Assembly: GCA_039545295.1 (NCBI GenBank)
Contig: BCIK01000023.1
Span: 248,001-312,000, forward strand
Direction of reading: 5' to 3'
Length of the DNA: 64,000 bases
Origin: Udeniomyces pyricola
Taxonomy: Eukaryota > Basidiomycota > Tremellomycetes > Cystofilobasidiales > Mrakiaceae
This document shows, piece by piece, positions 59,097-64,000 of the stretch. Each line of letters begins with the position of its first letter. The stretch's first letter is position 1. The translations under genes were made by a program, and so were the position numbers. Below the pieces are notes generated by a model. That model was not told where the DNA came from, ran no database searches, and saw only the letters and a list, made by a program, of their open reading frames with translations.

Positions 59097-62000
59097 TTAC
59101 ACCTTGACCCTCTCCTCGAGCGCCTTGAGCAACGCCTCGGCCGTCGGCCCATCCTTGGTTCGGACCAAGAACTGAACGGCTTTCGTCTTTTCGAACCCGG
59201 CAAAGAGGACGGATTTCGTCTGTTGGACTTTGGGTTTCAGGTCGGCGTGGATCGCAAAGTTCTGTTCGTTCCCAACACACACACACGAAAGGAAAACGGG
59301 AAGAAGGAAATAAACGAGGAGAAAGAAGAAGAAAGAACCAAAAGAGGGGGGAGACAATGATGAGACCACATGTGACAAAAGCAGAGAGAGAGAGAAAGAG
59401 AAACATGACGCAGACAAGAAAAAAAAACGATTTTCCATTTCAACTCACCATCAACAATCCACCATTACCTTCCATCCTCCCCAAAACCCTCCCTTTCTTC
59501 CCATCGCCCGCTCCGGCCTCTTGGTCCTTTGGCACTTTTACCTTGACGATAGCGACGCCGACTTTGACCCATCCTTTCTTCCCACTCCCATCGTCCAGCT
59601 CATCAAACTTGGAGATCGCGCCTTTGCACTCAAACAAAGTCGATTCCCCCTCTTCACCTTCACCTTGGAGGAGCAACGTTGGGTCCGAAGGGATCGTCGG
59701 TGCCGGAGGTTCCTCTTCCGTCGTCGTCGTTGAGGTCTGACCAGTCGTCGTCGTCGAAGTAGGGAACGATCCCGACCAAGGAGACGCACTGAATGAAAAC
59801 GACGACGATCCACCACTCCCACCACCACCGCCTAAGGCACTCGTCGATGAAGAAGTTTCTTTTGACTCTTCGGCCGGCTTCTCAGAGCCTCCTCCACCAA
59901 ACGTAAACGACGACGTCGAGATCTGCCTCTTCAACGACCCCGGTCCGGGTACTCCTCCTCCTCCTCCTAGCAAAGAGGACGATCCCGTCTCACCTCCTCC
60001 TCCTGCCGCCGACATGCTCGCGCTGGAAGCACCAAAGGAAAAGTTGGGAGTCCCTCCCGGAAGCCGTTGGAACGTCGGGGGGGTGTTCGTCGAAGCCGCT
60101 GTCGTCGTCGTCGGCGTAAACGAAAACGAAGGCATACCAGGCTTGGTCGTAGTAGTCGAAGCCGAAGAAGAAGAAGAAGGAGCGGTGAAAGAGAAAGGAG
60201 AAGATTTGGATATCGATGAAGCTGAAGAATCAGTCGTGGAGGTAGTCTGCTTCTTCTCGTCTTCGTCGGTTCCGTCTTCTCCTCCCGTCTTGGCGATGAG
60301 CGACTTCATGAACGATGCGGATTCGGTGGGTTTCTTGCCGTTGGATGAAGCCGAGGCGGGAGAGGCGGAAGAGGACGTAGAGGAAGGAGCGGTGAACGAG
60401 AAGCCGGCCGAGGTAGGCTTGGTAGATGCAGATGTGGTGGTCGAACCGGACGAAGTGCTGGCAAAGGGGTTGGGAGTAACCGCAGACGAAGAGGAAGATG
60501 GGGCAGCTCCGAACGAGAAGCCTCCGGAAGCGGGTTGAGTAGACGACGGAGAGGGTTTAAATCCTCCCTCCGAGGCGGTTGTCGTCGCACCGGATGTAGC
60601 GGGCTTAGCGAAAGAGAATCCACCACTCAGACTAAGGCCTGCAGCCGGGGTAGACGTACCGAAGCTCGACGTCGGGAAAGGCGTAAATGATCCACTACCA
60701 CTGCTGCCACTGCTTGGAAGCTTGGCTCCCCCAAACGTAAACCCGCCCCCTGACCCCGAACTAGACGATGCAGGGAACACGGGTGACTTCGTAGGGGCGG
60801 GTGCTGGAACAGCAGCTCGGAGGACCGGTGCGGATGGGATCTTGAACGCTTCTGGGCTCGAGGGCTTGCCGGCCTGAGATTGTGCTTGCTTGACTTTCGC
60901 AGCGTCGGCTGAGGCCTCCGCATCCGCTCCAAGAGTCCCAAACTGCTTTCGTTGAGTAGAATATCCTTTCGCTAGCTGCTCGAGGGTTTGAGAGAGATCC
61001 ACAAAGGGATCATTGGTCGTCAAGGAGGAGAGAAGAGTGACGAGCGAGTGATTAAGACCTCGAAGGGAGAGGTAGTGTTCGAGCAGCTTGGGGTCGTCGG
61101 CAACTTTCTCGCCGTTGGATGAACTTTTTGTCGCCATCGTCGTGGTTTTGTTGGAGGTTGGAGTGGAAGAGAGGGTAGACGAAGGGAAGGTTGAGGAGGG
61201 GGGAGCGGACGAAGACGCGTTGGTCGATGCAGCAGGTGCCGCGGCCGAAAAGGAAAAAGATGACGTCGCGAGAGGAGAAGGCTTCGCTGGAGTAGTTGAA
61301 TTGAATCCACCAATGCCACTGGAGCTACTACTACTGCTGTTACTAGTTGAAGCACCAAAAGTTGGGAACGAGAACCCGGCTCCCTTGGTAGTTGAGGATT
61401 CTGAGGACGGGGCGGCCTTGGGTGTCGACGGTGGCTCGACAACCATGGATCCAGTTGGACTCGGAGGTTTGACCATGTCCGTTCCATCCTTGGGCAAAGT
61501 TGGAGTTGAGCCCCATGGCAAGGCAGATGGTGCAGGAGCTGGAGGAACAGGCGCAGGCGACGAGGGCGTCGAGGCGGTTGCGCCAAACGTAAAGGGCGAC
61601 GTTGAGCCGGCCGTCGTCGGCTTGGGAAGGTTCAAAGAGCCGAAGGGGTTGGACGGAGGCGCTGTGACTGGCTTAGTGGCACTAGTAGGGGCAAAGGGGT
61701 TGGTGCCGGAAGAGGCAGACGAGCCAAACGAAAAGGACGCAGCCGGTTTGGTCGATGAGGCAGGCAAGGTCGTTGAAGCAAATGGGTTGGTAGGGGTAGT
61801 AGTAGAGGGGGCCGGAGTCGCGCCGAAAGTGAACCCTCCACCAAAGGCTGGTTTGGGAGCGGCGGTCTGTCGGACGAGAGAGAAAGTTGAAAAATGATGT
61901 CACAACAAGAAAAAGAAGAAGAAGAAGAAGAAGACACATCGCGTCAGGATTGGGAGGTGGCTAAGCCCGCGTGCGACGCGACGGAGCAGCCAAAGTTGAG

Positions 62001-62527
62001 AGAACGAGGGAAAGCGAAAGCAACGCACAACCGGAGACGATGGAGCGGGGCTAGCACTTCCAGTTTTGCGAGCAGGAAGGGCTCGAATCCTAAAGGTTGA
62101 CAAGTTGACAGTCAGTGGTCTGTTTCCGAGACGGAAATACACGTGGGGACCAGAGAAAGTGAGAACATGCCGAAGAAGGAAATGCGAGGACGCATTCTCA
62201 CTTTCTAGCTCCGAGATCGGCTTCCTTGGCTTTGGGCATCTCCTTGGGAACATCCTACAAATGCGATATCACGATGACACGATCAGCGTGGTGTAAGAGA
62301 GGTAGTGAAGGAGAACGAGAGGAGAAGAAGAAAGTGGAAAGGACCTCGTCGCTTCCATCGTTGTGGCCGCCACCTTCTTTAGAGATCTAAGGGAGAGAGG
62401 AGGCGGAGAGCGAGAGAGGGAGGGAGGAAGATGTTCGGATGAGTGAGAAGTAAGAAATGGATGAATGAAGTGTGTATGCGATGGAAGGGAAAAGGCTGAC
62501 TTGATGTTCTGCTGTCCGTTTGGCCAT
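59097..62527 (-). CDS. NUP50: Nup50/Nup2-like nucleoporin with FG repeats and Ran-binding domain
   Basis: Mobile nuclear-basket nucleoporin that binds importin alpha and Ran and helps cargo release. Exons: 62501-62527, 62345-62386, 62202-62254, 62032-62089, 59449-61866, 59097-59261; 920 aa. The N-terminus MAKRTAEHQISKEGGGHND, then RKIRALPARK, is the importin-alpha-binding type of Nup50. The large middle part is Ser/Thr/Ala/Pro-rich with spaced FSFG, FTFG, FGS and NPF repeats. A folded stretch VADDPKLLEHYLSLRGLNH and SLVTLLSSLTTNDPF follows the first repeats. RanBP1-type domain from about residue 795: STLFECKGAISKFDEL, GWVKVGVAIVKVKV, then NFAIHADLKP and VQFLVRTKDGPTAEALLKAL at the C-terminus. 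Donors at 62344 (GTCCTT) and 62500 (GTCAGC) are weak, but phases and the conserved N-terminus support them. Confidence 0.92.
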
Positions 62528-62851
62528 TGGGGGATGTGGACGATGGGTGTCGAGGGTGGTGGTAGCGGGGATACCGATGTGTGAGGGTTTGTGGTTGTGG
62601 TTTGTTGAGTTGAGTGTATGCCGTATGCTGTATGCTGTGTGTATATTGTATATTGTATATTGTATATTGTACATTGTATATTGTACATTGTATATTATAT
62701 ATTGTATATTCTATATTGTATATCGATCAACTCATCATCACCAACACACACATACACACATCCATCCGTATCATATATCATCCATCATCATCCCTCCACC
62801 AGTCCATTCCCATTCCCATTCCCATCCCATCCAATCTCCTTCACCATCACC
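62528..62851. promoter_or_regulatory. Divergent promoter NUP50 / PFD5
   Basis: 324 bp between two start codons, dominated by the heptamer array at 62640-62723 and followed by CATCATC and CCCATTCCCATT repeats just upstream of PFD5. Confidence 0.65.
62640..62723 (+). repeat. 12-copy TGTATAT heptamer array
   Basis: Exactly twelve 7-bp units without indels. Eight are TGTATAT, two TGTACAT, one TATATAT and one TCTATAT. It starts 113 nt from the NUP50 ATG and ends 129 nt before the PFD5 ATG. Confidence 0.95.
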
Positions 62852-64000
62852 ATGGCCTCCTCCCAGATCTCCATCCAGGACCTCGACTTCAAGCAACTCA
62901 CCGAAGTCAAGAAGCAGCTCGATGAGGTTCGTTCGCACTCCCCTCCTCAGCTTCTCTTTCCATTCCAACTACGCCCTCTTCTTCATCACTGACTGACTGA
63001 CTGACTGACTGCCTCACGCTCTCCCCTGCATTCATCCCATCCCATTCCATCCCAACCGCCAGGAACTCGAACACCTCACCAACTCTTTTGCCCAGCTCAA
63101 GGCCGCTCAGGCAAAGTTCAAGAGCTGCGTCGACAACGTCTCTGAGATCAAGCCCGAGAATGCGCGTACGTCTCTCACGTCTCCCCCACCTGGTTCTGAA
63201 ACCTTCAAAAGGGGGGGGGGGGAGAACATACATCTTGCAACATGTGTCTCCATCAAGGAGTAGATCATCCGAATGGTTTACACCTCACCATGGACAGGAT
63301 CAGCTCATCTAAACTCTACCTTTCCTTCTCTACGCACCCGATTTTACCTTTGAACGCGACACCGTCCACCTCTCTACTTCACTCCATCTTCCTCCTTCCG
63401 AACCGGGATCCCTACCGACAAACTCCAGCTAAACCCATCTTGATCCCTTTGACTTCAAGTCTCTACGTTCCCGGCAAGCTGACGGATCTTGAGAACGTCA
63501 TCATCGACGTTGGCACGGGTTACTACGTCTCAAAGGTACGAACCCCCTTCCTCTTTGTTCTCTGAACTCACTTTCCAACAAACTGCCCCCCCCCCTCCAT
63601 CAAAACCGAACAACAACGAATAAGCGAGTCTAGTCCAGATCGATCAAAGAGGTCAAAGAGGAAAAGGGGTTTCTTTTTTTTGAGTTCAAAGCTCAATCGG
63701 GACTAGATAGAATTCTTCCCTGGCATTCAAATCACTGCGCATCCATTCTTTCCTTTTGTCCCTTCTCCCTCTTTACGGGATCGCAATCTGACGCCTCACT
63801 TCTAAATTCTCACCCTCCTCTTCTTTCTCTCTCTCTCGCTCTCGATTCATTTCCTCCAACCGTTTACCACCCTCTGACCAGACGCGTAAAGAAGCGCTCA
63901 AGCACTATACGGCCAAGACGGCGTTCGTGCGCAAGAACCTCGAGGTCCTCCAGGAGACGATTGAGAAGAAGCAGAGTAACGTTCAACAAGTCGTTCAGTT
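62852..64000 (+). CDS. PFD5: Prefoldin subunit 5, 3' end outside window
   Basis: Alpha-type subunit of the prefoldin (GimC) co-chaperone that hands nascent actin and tubulin to CCT. Exons: 62852-62926, 63063-63165, 63429-63535 and 63882 to the window edge. The protein starts [20 protein letters not shown], continues with [17 protein letters not shown] (first coiled coil), then the beta-hairpin core [14 protein letters not shown] and [13 protein letters not shown], and [20 protein letters not shown] (second coiled coil). All are characteristic of PFD5/Gim5. The 63166-63428 intron has a G12 run near 63212-63223. Confidence 0.95.

Noticed and set aside
59440..61897. Long + strand open frames opposite NUP50 (60014-60538, 61088-61897)
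   Set aside because: Complement of Ser/Thr-rich FG-repeat codons; they read as Glu/Val/Gly-rich noise.
1..64000. CRISPR arrays, prophage, insertion sequences, bacterial operons, biosynthetic cluster
   Set aside because: No direct-repeat/spacer structure, transposase, integrase, or clustered pathway genes were seen; all genes are spliced eukaryotic housekeeping genes.

Overview
The window is nuclear DNA of an intron-rich fungus, most likely a basidiomycete. The proteins are typical fungal ones (Cch1 calcium channel, Kre6-type glucan synthesis protein, Rgd1-type RhoGAP, Ptc7, Apa2). Most genes carry 3 to 15 short introns with GTNNGT-like donors and CTNAN-type branch sites, and the regulatory proteins have long Ser/Pro/Gln-rich disordered arms. 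I cannot assign a genus. I found no transposon, CRISPR array, prophage, rRNA or tRNA gene. All gene models below were built by hand from splice signals, reading-frame phase and family conservation. Each full model is divisible by three and free of internal stops.

Layout, 16 genes: CCH1 (+, 5' end off the window), a C2-domain cytokinesis-type protein (-), KRE6/SKN1-like GH16 protein (-), complex I subunit NDUFB8-like (+), Ran1/Ksp1-like protein kinase (+), F-BAR RhoGAP RGD1-like (-), mitochondrial PP2C PTC7-like (-), APC2 (+), IPO13/Kap122-like karyopherin (-), RTF2 (-), CCA1 (+), TBC RabGAP (-), ETF alpha (+), Ap4A phosphorylase APA2-like (+), NUP50-like nucleoporin (-), prefoldin subunit 5 (+, 3' end off the window). 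Five pairs are divergent with short shared promoters of about 270-1,080 bp: KRE6/NDUFB8, PTC7/APC2, RTF2/CCA1, TBC/ETFA and NUP50/PFD5. Converging pairs share short 3' spacers.

Functionally this is ordinary housekeeping chromosome, not a gene cluster. Loose themes recur: cell-surface growth and cytokinesis (C2 protein, Kre6, RhoGAP, TBC, Cch1), mitochondria (NDUFB8, Ptc7, ETF alpha, Cca1) and nuclear transport (karyopherin, Nup50). I see no convincing undescribed system. The points most worth a second look are a 12-copy TGTANAT heptamer array between NUP50 and PFD5, an Arg in place of the first His of the HxHxQ motif in the Apa2-like enzyme, a start codon isolated on a 5-nt exon (RTF2), an 11-nt internal exon (KRE6), a GC-AG intron (CCH1), and two in-frame starts in CCA1 that suggest dual targeting.
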